NCBI RefSeq assembly: GCF_026340095.1
Contig: NZ_JAPEPO010000001.1
Span: 558,001 to 622,000 of the forward strand
Direction of reading: 5' to 3'
DNA length: 64,000 nt
From: Streptomyces sp. NBC_01446
Lineage (GTDB): Bacteria > Actinomycetota > Actinomycetes > Streptomycetales > Streptomycetaceae
A program made the position numbers and the translations under genes. Positions 41,888 to 51,165 of the stretch are shown one piece after another. Each line of letters begins with the position of its first letter. Position 1 is the first letter of the stretch. The notes below the pieces were generated by a model. It did not search any database. It was not told the origin of the DNA and saw only the letters and a list, made by a program, of their open reading frames with translations.

Positions 41888-43230
41888 TCCTCGGCGGTCA
41901 GGGTGTCACGGGTCTCCGGCGCCCAGGCGAGGCTCACCGCCCAGCCGACGAGGAGGACAAGCGTCATCCAGCCCATGGTCCAGCCGACCCCGAGGGCGTC
42001 CAGGCTGACCGGGAGCAGGAAGGTGCCGAGTGCGGAGGCGATCCGGCTGCTGCCGTTGAGCAGACCGACGCCGGAGGCGCGCAGTGCAGTGGGGAACAGC
42101 TCGGCCGGGTACACCTGGGTGATGTTGGAGGCACCTGCCATCACGAACGTGTAAGCGACGAACGGGATCATCAGGGCCCAGCTGCCGGCGTCGCTGAGTA
42201 CCGCCATGGCGCCGAGCGCGACGGCCAGGACCAGGAAGCTGTGCACCGTGAACGGACGTCGACCCATGCGCAACATCGGCCACAGGCCGATGACACCGCC
42301 GAGGAGCAGGGCCACGTCGATGACGATGTTCTGCGCGGTCGTGTCGCCGATGTTGAGGGTGCCGAGGATCTGGGCGGTGAAGGTGTAGATCGCGAAGTAG
42401 GGCAGCACCTGGGCGCTGTAGAAGATGATCCCGAACCAGGTCTTGGTGGCCTGTCCCGCGGCGAACAGCTCCCGGTAGCGGACGGTGGGGGCGGGCTCCT
42501 TCGGGGTGGGCGGCGCGGCCTGCGGGTCGATGTCCTGCTTGAGGAACGTGCGGCGGATCTCGGCGGCCTCGGCGTACCGGCCCTGGGTGGCCAGCCAGCT
42601 CGGTGACTCGGGGATGCCGATGCGCAGCACCAGGACCAGGAGCGCGGGCAGTGAACCGCTGGCGAGCAGCAGATGCGCGGCTTGGTCGGTGGCGGGGATC
42701 AGGGCGCCGAAGATGTTGGCGGCTACGTAGCCCACGGTCCACAGAACAGTGAGCGAGCCGAGCAGTAGTCCGCGCAGTCGCTGTGGCGCGAACTCGGAGA
42801 GCAGTGTCGGGCCGACGGCGTAGTCGGCGCCGAGGCCGAAGCCGATGAGCAGGCGCAGCGCGAACAGCGCGGCCGGATCGGTGGCCCACATCTGGAGCGC
42901 GGAAGCGATCGTGATGAGGACGAAGTTGTACAGATAGAGTCGCTGCCGGCCGATCCGGTCGGCGACGCTGCCGAGCAGGATGCTTCCGAGGAAGAGTCCG
43001 ATCAGTGCGGAGGCGCCGAGCAGCCCTGACCACGCGCCGGACAGGCCCATCGTGGTGTCCAGGATCGGCAGGGCCGCGCCGATGACGCCCAGGGCGTAGC
43101 CGTCCGAGAAGTTGGCGCCGAAGGTGGTGGCGGTCACTCGGAGGTGGAACCTGGTGAACGGTTCCGCGGCGTGTTCTCGCTGGGGCGTCTGCATCCCGCC
43201 AGAGGGCGGAGTGTGCACGGCAGAGCTCAA
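41875..43230 (-). CDS. MFS transporter (AAHS / sugar-porter-like)
   Basis: 451 residues from TTG 43230, with CAGGAG 6 nt upstream. Twelve hydrophobic segments in two groups of six. The loop 2-3 motif is GSVADRIGRQRLY, and the second-half counterpart is MLRMGRRPF. LRLLIGFGLGADYAVGPTLL and IPESPSWLATQGRYAEAAEI are typical of aromatic-acid/H+ symporters and sugar porters. The broken lyase downstream and the broken IclR divergent upstream suggest that it imported an aromatic substrate of that pathway. The transporter itself is intact. Confidence 0.85.
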   Translation of the reverse strand: MSSAVHTPPSGGMQTPQREHAAEPFTRFHLRVTATTFGANFSDGYALGVIGAALPILDTTMGLSGAWSGLLGASALIGLFLGSILLGSVADRIGRQRLYLYNFVLITIASALQMWATDPAALFALRLLIGFGLGADYAVGPTLLSEFAPQRLRGLLLGSLTVLWTVGYVAANIFGALIPATDQAAHLLLASGSLPALLVLVLRIGIPESPSWLATQGRYAEAAEIRRTFLKQDIDPQAAPPTPKEPAPTVRYRELFAAGQATKTWFGIIFYSAQVLPYFAIYTFTAQILGTLNIGDTTAQNIVIDVALLLGGVIGLWPMLRMGRRPFTVHSFLVLAVALGAMAVLSDAGSWALMIPFVAYTFVMAGASNITQVYPAELFPTALRASGVGLLNGSSRIASALGTFLLPVSLDALGVGWTMGWMTLVLLVGWAVSLAWAPETRDTLTAEEWHH

Positions 43231-43511
43231 GGCTGTCTCCTGGGGTGGTGGGAGGCACGGTGCGCGGCGGCGATGTCGGAGATCCGCAGCGACGCCAGAC
43301 GTCAGAATGAATGATTAATTTCAATGAATCAATGGTTGAATGGAAAGAAACTGCAAGATCACGCTCGCTTCCCGCGCGTCCTGAAGCTCCGCTCCGAGTC
43401 CTGTGAACGGTTCGCGATACACGCCGCCCCGCCCTGGGGACAGGTCAGGCTGAGCGATGACGGCAACGACACCTGGCCCTCGTTCCGGTTCCAGTGCTTC
43501 GCCGGCGGTGG
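43231..43511. promoter_or_regulatory. Divergent, AT-rich promoter region of the MFS gene
   Basis: 43300-43350 is clearly AT-rich (AATGAATGATTAATTTCAAT), unlike its surroundings, and lies between the MFS start and the IclR remnant. It is the likely promoter/operator area. Confidence 0.5.
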
Positions 43512-43740
43512 GCTGGGGCCATCGACATCCTGCTCCGCCTCGCCGCCCGCCCCCGGCACGGTACCCGCTCGCAACGATTGGCCCAGACCAAGGGATCCCC
43601 AGGTCGTCGGCGTACCCCATTCTGACCATGCTCGCCGACGGTGGTTTCGTGGCCTGCCCCCCGAGGAGCGTGAGGCGCGGCCGGACGGCTGGCGGCGCGT
43701 CGACTTCACGGACCTTCGGCACGGGGTGATCTCCAGCTGG
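43512..43740 (+). pseudogene. IclR-family regulator, N-terminal fragment with frameshift
   Basis: Frame 1: GAIDILLRLAARPRHGTRSQ, RLAQTKG. Frame 2 from about 43588: GIPRSSAYPILTMLADGGFV. Together these make an IclR winged helix-turn-helix. The effector domain is not recognisable after 43740. It is divergent from the MFS gene, the typical place for the regulator of such an operon. Confidence 0.6.
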
Positions 43741-43943
43741 CGCCCAGGTGACGGGCAGGCCGACCGGGGTGCACACGAGGTCCAGCTCAGGCCCCAGCAG
43801 AAACGGGAGAGCGAGCGGCAGTAGCCGGACATGGCCCGAGCCGAGGACGCTCCACCGTCCCGACCTGCGGCGATGACTTTACGAGCCCCGCACGATGCCT
43901 GACACACCCAGACCACGGAAGACGGGCGCTTGCATCGCGGCTT

Positions 43944-46364
43944 TCAGGCAGAGGCGGGCAGCGGCTGTTCGGCCCATATCGTCTTGCCATCGGCTGTGTA
44001 GCGGGTCCCCCAGCGTTGGGCCACCCCCGCTACCAGGAACAGTCCGCGACCTCCCTCCTCCGTGCTCGAAGCGCGTCGCATGTGCGGAGACGTGCTGCTG
44101 CCGTCCGAGACCTCACAGATCAAAGTGTGTTCGCGGATGAGCCGCAGGCTGATGGGGCCGGAGGCGTGCCTGATGGCGTTGGTGACGAGTTCACTGACGA
44201 TCAGCTCAGTGGTGAAAGCGGCCGCTTGCATGCCCCAGACCCGCAGTTGACTGACAGACCTCTCACGCGCCTCGTGGACGGCGGACGGCTCGGCGGGCAC
44301 GTCCCAAGCGGCGACGCAGTCAGAACTCAGTACGCGGGTACGTGCAATGAGGAAGGCAACGTCGTCAGAGGGACGATCGGGCAACAGGATTCTGACCATG
44401 GTGTCGCAGATCTCATCCAACGGCCGGTCAGGGTGAGCAAGGGCGAAGCACAGGCGCTCGAATCCGACATCGATGTCGCGGTCACTCGCCTCGATCAGCC
44501 CGTCGGTGTACAGCGCGATGATGCTTCCCTCCTCGACCGGGATCTCTGCCGACTCAAAGGGCAACCCACCCAGCCCCAGCGGCGGCCCTGCGGGGACGTC
44601 GGGGAACTCGACCGGCGCGTCGAGGTGTGCGATCGCGGGGGTGGGATGTCCGGCACGGGCCATGGTGACGGTGCGGGCGATCGGGTCGTAGATGGCATAG
44701 ACACAGCTCGCGCCGATAACGACGGGCCCGCCGGATGTGGCTTCCGCCTCGTCGGAGAGACGCACCACGAGGTCGTCGACTTTGGTCAGCAGCTCGTCCG
44801 GGGGAAGATCAAGGTCCGCGAGGGTCTGAACGGCCGCCCGGAGGCGTGCCATGCTGGCCGCGGCGTGGATGCCGTGTCCGACGACATCGCCCACGACGAG
44901 CGCCACTCGGGCACCCGAGAGCGGAATGACATCGAACCAGTCACCGCCGACGCCCACTTCGGCGTCGGCTGGCAGGTACCGGTAGGCGGCTTCGACGGCA
45001 CTTAGATCGGGCAGGTCCTGCGGTAGCAGGCTCTTCTGCAGAGTCAGCGCTGCCTGCTGCTGGCGTGTGTAACGCCTGGCGTTGTCGACGCACACGGCGG
45101 CCCGGCCCACCAGGTCTTCGACGAGGAGGAGGTCGTCCTCGTCGAACGGGCGGGGGTTTTCCCAGCGCAGCAGGGTGATGACGCCCATATTGATGCCGCG
45201 CGCCCGCACCGGCACCACCATTTGCGTGTGCACGCCCAGCCGGATCAGCTTTGCCCAGCGCAGTGGGTCTTTCGCGAGCCAAGGCGTCGACGGGCGAACT
45301 TCCTCGCGGATTGGCTGTCCCGTGGCCAGGGAGCGTCGTTGGGGTGACTCCTTGGGGTAATTGGACGTCGCGCCGATCCCGACACTCACTTCGGGGAGAT
45401 CTTCCTGGATCGAGAGGTGGGCCGCACGGCACAGGGTGTCAGTGCACTCGGCGGATCTCGGTGTGAGGTCCATCGGTGTATGGACACTTTCGAGCAGGTC
45501 AACTGCCACGAAGTCCGCGATGTAGGGCACCACGACCTCGGCAAGCTCGTGCACCGTACGGTCCAGGTCCAGCGTGGTGCCAATGTGCTCACTGGCCCTG
45601 TTGAGCAGCGTCAGCCGCTCGCGCGCCGGATCCTGCCCGTTGAAATCGAGGACAGCGTGACCGACCCCGAGCAGGTTGCCGTCGGCGCCGCTCAAGGGAA
45701 AGGAGGATCGAAGCCTTACGTGACCGGCGTCTTCCCGGCCGGCCACCCGGACCGGCGCTATGTTCTCCAGAGCCACCGGTGCCTGCCCTGACTTCAGTAC
45801 CTGCTTGGCCTGGCGTGCAACGATCGGCGATGGTTCCGCACCGGCGGCCGGACTGGTGGCGGCACCGCTCACCTCCTCGTCCAGGTGTGCCATCGCAGGG
45901 TTCACCCACTCGTACCGGAGATCCGTGCCCAGCACGGCGACACCCAGCGGGGACCGCTGCAGCAGGCTCCGCGCGACATCCTCACGCCACTCGTTCTCGC
46001 GCAGCGCAGCGGCGTCCCGCAAGGCCACAAGCCACTCGCGATGCCCACCGAGCGCGTGAAGCCGCCATGCACGAACCGCGAGTTCCACGGGACGCCCCTC
46101 GCGGTGGAAGGTTGCGAGGAGGCCCTCCCAGCCGTTCTCCGCCCCTAGCAGCCATGACTGCACGGCAGGCACATCACCCTCGTCGACGAGCAGGGTTGTC
46201 ACGGAGTGGCCCAGCACGTCGGCCGCGGTGTAACCGAGGAGATCCTGAGCGGCCTGGTTCCAGCCCGCGATGACGCCGTGGCTGTCCACCATCAGCAAAG
46301 CCGCAGTTGCCATGTCGAATGGTTTGAGCGGATCTCCGCCGCCCGCTTCACTCCTGAAGCCCAT
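43944..46364 (-). CDS. PAS/GAF/PP2C (SpoIIE-like)/HATPase multidomain regulator
   Basis: 806 residues from ATG 46364; a frame-open start at 46400 would add 12. Domains in order: PAS at 15-120 (LLMVDSHGVIAGWNQAAQDL), a second PAS-like region at about 120-255 (SPLGVAVLGTDLRYEWVNPA), GAF at about 260-430 (IREEVRPSTPWLAKD ... GVITLLRWENPRPFDEDDLL), a SpoIIE-type PP2C phosphatase at about 450-665 (GGDWFDVIPLSGARVALVVG, DVVGHGIHAAASMARLRAAV, IALYTDGLIEA), and a C-terminal HATPase kinase at about 680-800 (LIVSELVTNAIRHASG, GGRGLFLVAGVAQRWG). No membrane segments. It acts in partner switching by dephosphorylating anti-sigma antagonists; a STAS protein is encoded at 47792-48214. Confidence 0.9.
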   Translation of the reverse strand: MGFRSEAGGGDPLKPFDMATAALLMVDSHGVIAGWNQAAQDLLGYTAADVLGHSVTTLLVDEGDVPAVQSWLLGAENGWEGLLATFHREGRPVELAVRAWRLHALGGHREWLVALRDAAALRENEWREDVARSLLQRSPLGVAVLGTDLRYEWVNPAMAHLDEEVSGAATSPAAGAEPSPIVARQAKQVLKSGQAPVALENIAPVRVAGREDAGHVRLRSSFPLSGADGNLLGVGHAVLDFNGQDPARERLTLLNRASEHIGTTLDLDRTVHELAEVVVPYIADFVAVDLLESVHTPMDLTPRSAECTDTLCRAAHLSIQEDLPEVSVGIGATSNYPKESPQRRSLATGQPIREEVRPSTPWLAKDPLRWAKLIRLGVHTQMVVPVRARGINMGVITLLRWENPRPFDEDDLLLVEDLVGRAAVCVDNARRYTRQQQAALTLQKSLLPQDLPDLSAVEAAYRYLPADAEVGVGGDWFDVIPLSGARVALVVGDVVGHGIHAAASMARLRAAVQTLADLDLPPDELLTKVDDLVVRLSDEAEATSGGPVVIGASCVYAIYDPIARTVTMARAGHPTPAIAHLDAPVEFPDVPAGPPLGLGGLPFESAEIPVEEGSIIALYTDGLIEASDRDIDVGFERLCFALAHPDRPLDEICDTMVRILLPDRPSDDVAFLIARTRVLSSDCVAAWDVPAEPSAVHEARERSVSQLRVWGMQAAAFTTELIVSELVTNAIRHASGPISLRLIREHTLICEVSDGSSTSPHMRRASSTEEGGRGLFLVAGVAQRWGTRYTADGKTIWAEQPLPASA

Positions 46365-46487
46365 AGCGTCATCCCATCGACGGGCACGACCTACGCACAC
46401 ATTGTCGCATCGGGGGCCGGAGAATGCTGCGGCGGTGAAGCCGCGACCGCCCTGATCATTGCTCCCGAGCGCGACTGGTACAGCCTG

Positions 46488-46660
46488 GATTCTCTCTGTT
46501 CCGAGGCTTTGCGGAGTCGCCAGATCGCAGGCTACGACGGCCGTACCCTGACCTCCGACCTGTCGGCACTACTCGATGTATTCAGCGGCGAAAGTGTTGG
46601 AGTCGTCGGCCATGACATGGGCGCTCCTCTGCCTCAGCCTGGCGGCATCCGAGAGGCATC
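46488..46660 (+). pseudogene. Alpha/beta hydrolase fragment
   Basis: LDSLCSEALRSRQIAGYDGR, TLTSDLSALLDVFSGESVGV and VGHDMGA match the region before and at the nucleophile-elbow area of epoxide-hydrolase-like proteins (VVGHDMGA). The catalytic rest is missing or out of frame. No start. A remnant between two minus-strand genes. Confidence 0.45.
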
Positions 46661-46841
46661 GCGTATCTCACCTGACGTGCCTGGACAGGTCGAACCCGCA
46701 CACCATCTCCATGGAGGCAACCCCGCCGAACCTGCTGGTCGGCGTGCCCGCAACGTGGCTTCGTCGACCGGTGTCGACAGCACTGGGCTCCGTCCTGGCT
46801 GTGCCTGTCGCGTGGGGGGGCGCGCGCCGTCGAGCACGAGC

Positions 46842-47381
46842 TCAAGCGGACGGCGTGACCGGGGACCGCATGCCGAGCCACTGCTCGGCGTCCCAGGCCT
46901 GGAACCGCTCTACCTCGGCGAACCCCAGCTTTGCCGCGAGGCGCATCGAGCCGACGTTGGCGGTCTGGGTGGTGAGCACCACCGGCTCGCCGGGAAGGAC
47001 GCCGTCGAACCAGGCGAGTGCCGCCGCGCACGCCTCGGCGGCGTACCCGAATCCCCACGCGCGCGGCAGGAACAGGTAGCCGAGATCGGCCTTCCCCACT
47101 GCAGCCGGGCGACGGTGCTCCGTTGCTCTCCTGAGCAGGATCTGGCCGATCATCGCCCCGTCGAGATCAACGACGAAGCTCCCGGGCCACCGCGCGGGTA
47201 TCCGGGACATCTCGCGTTCCAGCTCGTCACGGGGGCGGGGGCCGCCGAGGTAGGTGTGCACCTGTGGCGAGGCGAGCAGCTCGATGAATGCCGCACGGTC
47301 CCGGGCCTCGGGCTCACGGAGCACGAGCCTCTCGGTCCTGATCGGGACAGGTGGCCAGGCGACGGGTCCGAGCTCAGTCAT
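46842..47381 (-). CDS. GNAT-family N-acetyltransferase
   Basis: 179 residues from ATG 47381; the frame is open to 47504 without homology. RTERLVLREPEARDRAAFIE at the start, then AVGKADLGYLFLPRAWGFGY and AAEACAAALAWF (acetyl-CoA loop area), ending ANVGSMRLAAKLGFAEVERF. This is the RimJ/RimL-like branch that acetylates amino groups of proteins or small molecules. It lies between the sensor phosphatase and the STAS gene without close spacing to either. Confidence 0.88.
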   Translation of the reverse strand: MTELGPVAWPPVPIRTERLVLREPEARDRAAFIELLASPQVHTYLGGPRPRDELEREMSRIPARWPGSFVVDLDGAMIGQILLRRATEHRRPAAVGKADLGYLFLPRAWGFGYAAEACAAALAWFDGVLPGEPVVLTTQTANVGSMRLAAKLGFAEVERFQAWDAEQWLGMRSPVTPSA

Positions 47382-47791
47382 ACCGGCCAGCCAATCAGCA
47401 GGCTCGGCAGCGATCAAGGCTCGCGGACCGATCAACTCAACGGCCCCAGCCCCACACTCACCAGCAGGGCAGTGATTGGCGGATCCGATCCATCCGCCGA
47501 TCACCAGGCACGGCCAAAACCTGCATTTTGGTGATCAAGGACTGCTGTCCGGTCTCCATCACGAGCGGCGCCTCTTGACGCCGCCCCACGGAATCGACGA
47601 CCGACCCGTCCAGCGCGAAGCACTGTTGCCCTCACGGACCCGCTGTCCCGTGCCGATCACGTCCGGTATCGGAGCTGCTGTGTCCACAAGACCTACGGAA
47701 TCTCCGGGCGTGCGGTGGCCGGGCCCGTCGGGGTGTATGCGCCTGGCCGACGGGCACGAGCATGTGCCGGTCTCCTTGCAATAGCGGTCCG
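47382..47791. other. Intergenic stretch with probable transposase scrap
   Basis: On the minus strand 47490-47630 reads CFALDGSVVDSVGRRQEAPL and VMETGQQSLITKMQVLAVPG in one frame without a start. A stem GATCACCA/TGGTGATC brackets 47499-47541. It looks like debris; not identified. Confidence 0.35.
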
Positions 47792-48214
47792 TCAGTTGCG
47801 CCTGCCGGGCCAACCGGCGAGTCCCTCTTCACTGGGGGGCTGCGCGATGGCCTGCTCGACGGAGTCGTGGAACGAGTAAATGTGACGCAGACCGCCGAGA
47901 AAGAAGACACGCAGAAGCCGCTCGTCGGAGCAGGCGATCCGCAGCGACCCGTGACGGGTCTTGATGCGCTTGGTGACAGCGACGATCATGCCGAGCCCCA
48001 TGGAGTCCAGGAAGTGGGTACTGCACAGATCGAGAACAAAGTGACGGTGATCCTCGGCGAGCCTCCGGATCACTGCGGCGTGCACGAGGGGAGCGGAGAC
48101 AATGTCGATCTCTTCGTTGGCTTCGACGACCGTCCAGCCGTTCGTCACGTGGCAATCGACGGACTCATTCGGTCCTACGACGCTCTGATCACACACGTTC
48201 CTGCCCCTTCGCAT
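47792..48214 (-). CDS. STAS-domain anti-sigma factor antagonist
   Basis: 140 residues from ATG 48214. STAS fold: TNGWTVVEANEEIDIVSAPL, VHAAVIRRLAEDHRHFVLDL, CSTHFLDSMGLGMIVAVTKR, IKTRHGSLRIACSDERLLRV, FFLGGLRHIYSFHDSVEQAI. The Ser in FLDSMGLG is the phosphorylation site of SpoIIAA/RsbV-type antagonists. The substrate phosphatase could be the PP2C protein at 43944-46364, 1.4 kb away on the same strand. It acts in the cytoplasm by binding an anti-sigma kinase. Confidence 0.88.
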   Translation of the reverse strand: MRRGRNVCDQSVVGPNESVDCHVTNGWTVVEANEEIDIVSAPLVHAAVIRRLAEDHRHFVLDLCSTHFLDSMGLGMIVAVTKRIKTRHGSLRIACSDERLLRVFFLGGLRHIYSFHDSVEQAIAQPPSEEGLAGWPGRRN

Positions 48215-48281
48215 CTTTGTCCGGTTTGTCCCACTACTCCATGAAACGGGCCATGACTGCGAAGTCGCAAGGACTCAGTTT

Positions 48282-49058
48282 TCAGATGGTGAGCGAGAGC
48301 CTGCACGACACCCGCTCCGCCGCGGCGACCAGCGTCGACACAGCACCTTCGAGACGGTCGGTGCGGTTGGCGCGCAGGGAGATACCAAGCGCCCCAAGGG
48401 TGTCGCCTTGCCGGATGGGCACTGCGACGCACGCGGTGCCCAGGGAGTACTCCTCGATATCGGTGACGGCAGGCCCATGGGGCGCGGAGTCGAGACGCCG
48501 TAGCAGTTCGGCACGGTGAGTGATGGTGCGAGGGGTGAGGTCATTCAGCGTGTGGCGGGAGAGGTAGTCGGCGCGGGCATCGCCGTCCAGCTCGCGCAGA
48601 ACGCACTTGCCGAGCGCCGTGGCATGCCCTGCGTCTTCGAAGCCGACCCACAGATCGACGCGAGGTGCCTTCGGCCCGTCCACGATCTCGGCGACCCGGA
48701 TCTCGCCGTCCTCGTAGAGGGTCAGGTAGGCCGCGGCCGACAGGCCGTCCCGCAGCTCGGTGAGCGTCGGACGGACCCTGCTGAGCGCTGCCTGATCGTG
48801 ACTTCCTCCGTGCAGCGCGCCCAGCCTCTCCCCCAGGACGAACGTGCCGTCGTCGAGTTTGCGCACGTAGCCCTCGTGCACCATCGTGCGCAGCAAGTGG
48901 TAGGTCGTGCCCAGAGCCAGCCCCGTCTCGCGCGCGAGCTGCTTGGCGGGCACGCCACCTTCGTGCGCACCCACAGCCTCCATCAGCCGGAAGGCTCGCT
49001 GCACCGACGCGATGAGCGTGGGGCCCTCTTTGCCACCCATGTCTCCACATTGCTCCAT
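48282..49058 (-). CDS. IclR-family transcriptional regulator
   Basis: 258 residues from ATG 49058 (alternatives: ATG 49040 and an upstream in-frame start at 49076). Winged HTH: LIASVQRAFRLMEAVGAHEG, VPAKQLARETGLALGTTYHL, LRTMVHEGYVRKLDDGTFVL. Effector domain: VGFEDAGHATALGKCVLREL, YSLGTACVAVPIRQGDTLGA and LGISLRA. Intact. No catabolic operon adjoins it: transposase debris and a PPOX fragment lie upstream, so its original target may be lost. Confidence 0.88.
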   Translation of the reverse strand: MEQCGDMGGKEGPTLIASVQRAFRLMEAVGAHEGGVPAKQLARETGLALGTTYHLLRTMVHEGYVRKLDDGTFVLGERLGALHGGSHDQAALSRVRPTLTELRDGLSAAAYLTLYEDGEIRVAEIVDGPKAPRVDLWVGFEDAGHATALGKCVLRELDGDARADYLSRHTLNDLTPRTITHRAELLRRLDSAPHGPAVTDIEEYSLGTACVAVPIRQGDTLGALGISLRANRTDRLEGAVSTLVAAAERVSCRLSLTI

Positions 49059-49429
49059 GCGGACAATTCGGGGCAAGTTCGATGGGCAGGGTGTTACACG
49101 CCTCGGCGGCCCGGACAGTACACGCTCCGAGCTCAGGCAGCAGATTCCGTTGCCGACCGAGTCCTTGGCTTCCGGGTCGATCGTCCAAGGAATTCGCGAC
49201 GGGGTGCGGGCACCCGGGGACAGTGCCGACGGAGCCCGCTTCCCGCGCGCTCAGCACGAAAGCGGCAACGCGGTCGGCGGCGCGGAGCGCAGTCACGGGC
49301 GCGGAGAGGCCAGGATCATCCGGTGGCACCCGCAGCGGCAGCGCGTGAGGCCAGCGGCACGGTCGCCGCGTGCCCGCACCCCACTGCTGCGCCCCGTCAC
49401 GCGGTGCCGAGCGGTGCGTCCGGCACCTG
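49059..49429. other. Intergenic stretch, no gene seen
   Basis: Upstream of the IclR gene. Only antisense-type frames and the approach to the transposase remnant. Confidence 0.4.
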
Positions 49430-49700
49430 CTGCTGCGCCGGATGCGACTGCTGGTGCGGCCGGCCACGGTGCTGCGCCGGCACCGCGACCTGTTCGCCCG
49501 CCGTCACGCCGCCCAGTCCCGGCCGAAAATGCGGCGGCCGGCCCCGCACGATCCACTCCATCCGAGCCCTGGTACTTCGCCTGGCGAAAGAGAACCCGGA
49601 CTGGGGATTCCGGCGCCCGCACGGCGAACTTCTCGTCCTCGACGTAAAGGCGGCCGCATCCACGGTCTGGGAAATCTTGCGGGAGTCCTTGGCGACCTAG
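49430..49700 (+). pseudogene. Integrase-core transposase fragment
   Basis: LLRRMRLLVRPATVLRRHRD and LFARRHAAQSRPKMRRPA, then after a shift near 49545 TIHSIRALVLRLAKENPDWG, FRRPHGELLVLDVKAAASTV and WEILRESLAT. The sequence LAKENPDWGFRRPHGEL-STVWEIL is the N-terminal region of a common actinobacterial integrase-core (rve) transposase. The catalytic domain is missing. It stops at 49700, where the PPOX fragment on the other strand also stops. Confidence 0.6.
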
Positions 49701-49780
49701 ACCAGGCAGGTCACGTCACGGGCCAGCAGCTCCTGGCTGATCGGGCGGTTCAGAACCTCGACGATCTCGTTCGGCTGCAT
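49697..49780 (-). pseudogene. Pyridoxamine 5'-phosphate oxidase-like N-terminal stub
   Basis: 27 codons from ATG 49780: MQPNEIVEVLNRPISQELLA, RDVTCLV, stop. This is the start of a Streptomyces PPOX-type flavin protein cut off at the border with the transposase fragment. Only 17 nt separate it from the VOC gene upstream, so the two were probably one operon. Confidence 0.55.
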
Positions 49781-49797
49781 GGTTCGGTTCCTCCATC

Positions 49798-50238
49798 TCA
49801 GCTCAGTTGCTCGGCCAGTCCGACGATGATGCCCTCCGGGCCTCGGAGGTAGCAGAGCAGATAGCTGTCCTCGAACCGGGCGATCTCGCCGACAAGTTCG
49901 GCGCCGTGAGGGCGCAGGCGGGCAACGGTGTCCTCGATGTCGTCGACAGCGAACATGACGCGATGCGTGCCCAGAATGTTGTGCGGCCGGTTGCGCGGCC
50001 CGGCGCTGATCACCGCGGGGCTGCGGTACTTCGCCAGCTCAAGCCGACTGTGACCGTCCGGGGTCCGGACCATCGCGATGTCACAGCGCACGCCGTCGAG
50101 TCCGGTGCACTGGTCGGCGACGAGGCCCTCGACCTGCGCCCTGCCCTCCAGCTCCATACCGAGTTCCAAGAAGAACGCGATGGCGGCATCCATGTCCTCG
50201 ACGACGATGCCGACGTTGTCCATCCGCTGAATCGCCAT
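49798..50238 (-). CDS. VOC-family (glyoxalase-like) protein
   Basis: 146 residues from ATG 50238, with AGGAG 7-8 nt upstream. Two beta-alpha-beta-beta-beta modules: MDNVGIVVEDMDAAIAFFLE, GMELEGRAQVEGLVADQCTG, then HRVMFAVDDIEDTVARLRPH, YLLCYLRGPEGIIVGLAEQL. The Glu in GIIVGLAEQ and the HRVMFAVDD His match the metal-site pattern. Substrate unknown: lyases, dioxygenases and resistance proteins share this fold. The PPOX stub lies just downstream. Confidence 0.88.
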   Translation of the reverse strand: MAIQRMDNVGIVVEDMDAAIAFFLELGMELEGRAQVEGLVADQCTGLDGVRCDIAMVRTPDGHSRLELAKYRSPAVISAGPRNRPHNILGTHRVMFAVDDIEDTVARLRPHGAELVGEIARFEDSYLLCYLRGPEGIIVGLAEQLS

Positions 50239-50591
50239 GCTGGTTTCTCCTTCTACCTCGTGCGGCCGGTGGTGGCCGCTGATGCCCCTGGGACGGAGCC
50301 GTTGGCACGTTCTCGACATCCGCAGACCGCCGAACTCCCCGTCGAAGTCGAAACCGTCATGACCACACCCTCCCTCCAGAGCCCGTGATCGAACCGGGCC
50401 TGCTGCACGATCGGGTGACATCTGTCGCCCAACCCTGCAGCAGACCCTCTGGTTGATAGGGCTCGTTGATTGAAATTCCCCAGGTTCGCTCTACGTTCCT
50501 CAGGTCCCTGCGCATACCTCGGTGATCGATTGCTCGTCTGCAGGGACTTAACCTGCTGACGGCACATCGTTGAGGCAGGCCGGGGACCACT
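50239..50591. other. Intergenic stretch, no gene seen
   Basis: Divergent promoter region between the VOC gene and the protein at 50592. No regulator site identified. Confidence 0.45.
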
Positions 50592-51026
50592 GTGAGCGCT
50601 AGCGAGGGGTACGGAACCCACCCAGAGGAGATCGCAGCGCTGCTGGAAGCCGTCGGCGAGTCGATGATGGTTCTGTCGTTCCGGGAAGACCGCTCCTTCG
50701 CCGCGCTCAGCGTGGAACGCTTCGGGGCCGTGGGATCCACTCGGCTGGACTGGTCCGGGGCCGTAGTGATCGAGCGCTGCGAGTCGTTCGATGCCGCCGA
50801 ACTGCGCAGGCTGATGGCTTCCTGCGCTGGGGCGGACGAACTCGCGGTCGTGTTCTGGAGCAATCTCGCAGTGCCGTCCGTCGCCGTGGAGGCCGCTCTG
50901 GTGGCGGGCCATGCAGAGGCGGTGTTGGAGTGCTCCCCTGAATGCTGGATCTACCTCACCGACAGTGGAGTGCTGATCGAGTTTCAGGACGGTGAGGGGT
51001 TCACAGCGGGAAGGGTCCCGCACTGA
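50592..51026 (+). CDS. Hypothetical acidic protein
   Basis: 144 residues from GTG 50592 (ribosome site weak). Clear coding composition: HPEEIAALLEAVGESMMVLS, FREDRSFAALSVERFGAVGS, SFDAAELRRLMASCAGADEL, AVVFWSNLAVPSVAVEAALV, ECSPECWIYLTDSGVLIEFQ. It is soluble, acidic and of alternating alpha/beta character, recalling immunity-type or SMI1-like small proteins, but I do not recognise the family. No toxin gene is adjacent. Confidence 0.6.
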   Translation: MSASEGYGTHPEEIAALLEAVGESMMVLSFREDRSFAALSVERFGAVGSTRLDWSGAVVIERCESFDAAELRRLMASCAGADELAVVFWSNLAVPSVAVEAALVAGHAEAVLECSPECWIYLTDSGVLIEFQDGEGFTAGRVPH

Positions 51027-51165
51027 CACGGCCGCTGTCGACACAGTGGAATACGACGCCGTGAGTGGGGAATTTCCGCGAGCAGGATTGCCCCTCGCAG
51101 TTCCGTGAACGATCGCGTGAGGTGAAGCGGCGGATCATGTGCCGCGCGTGCACCACCGGGTCACA

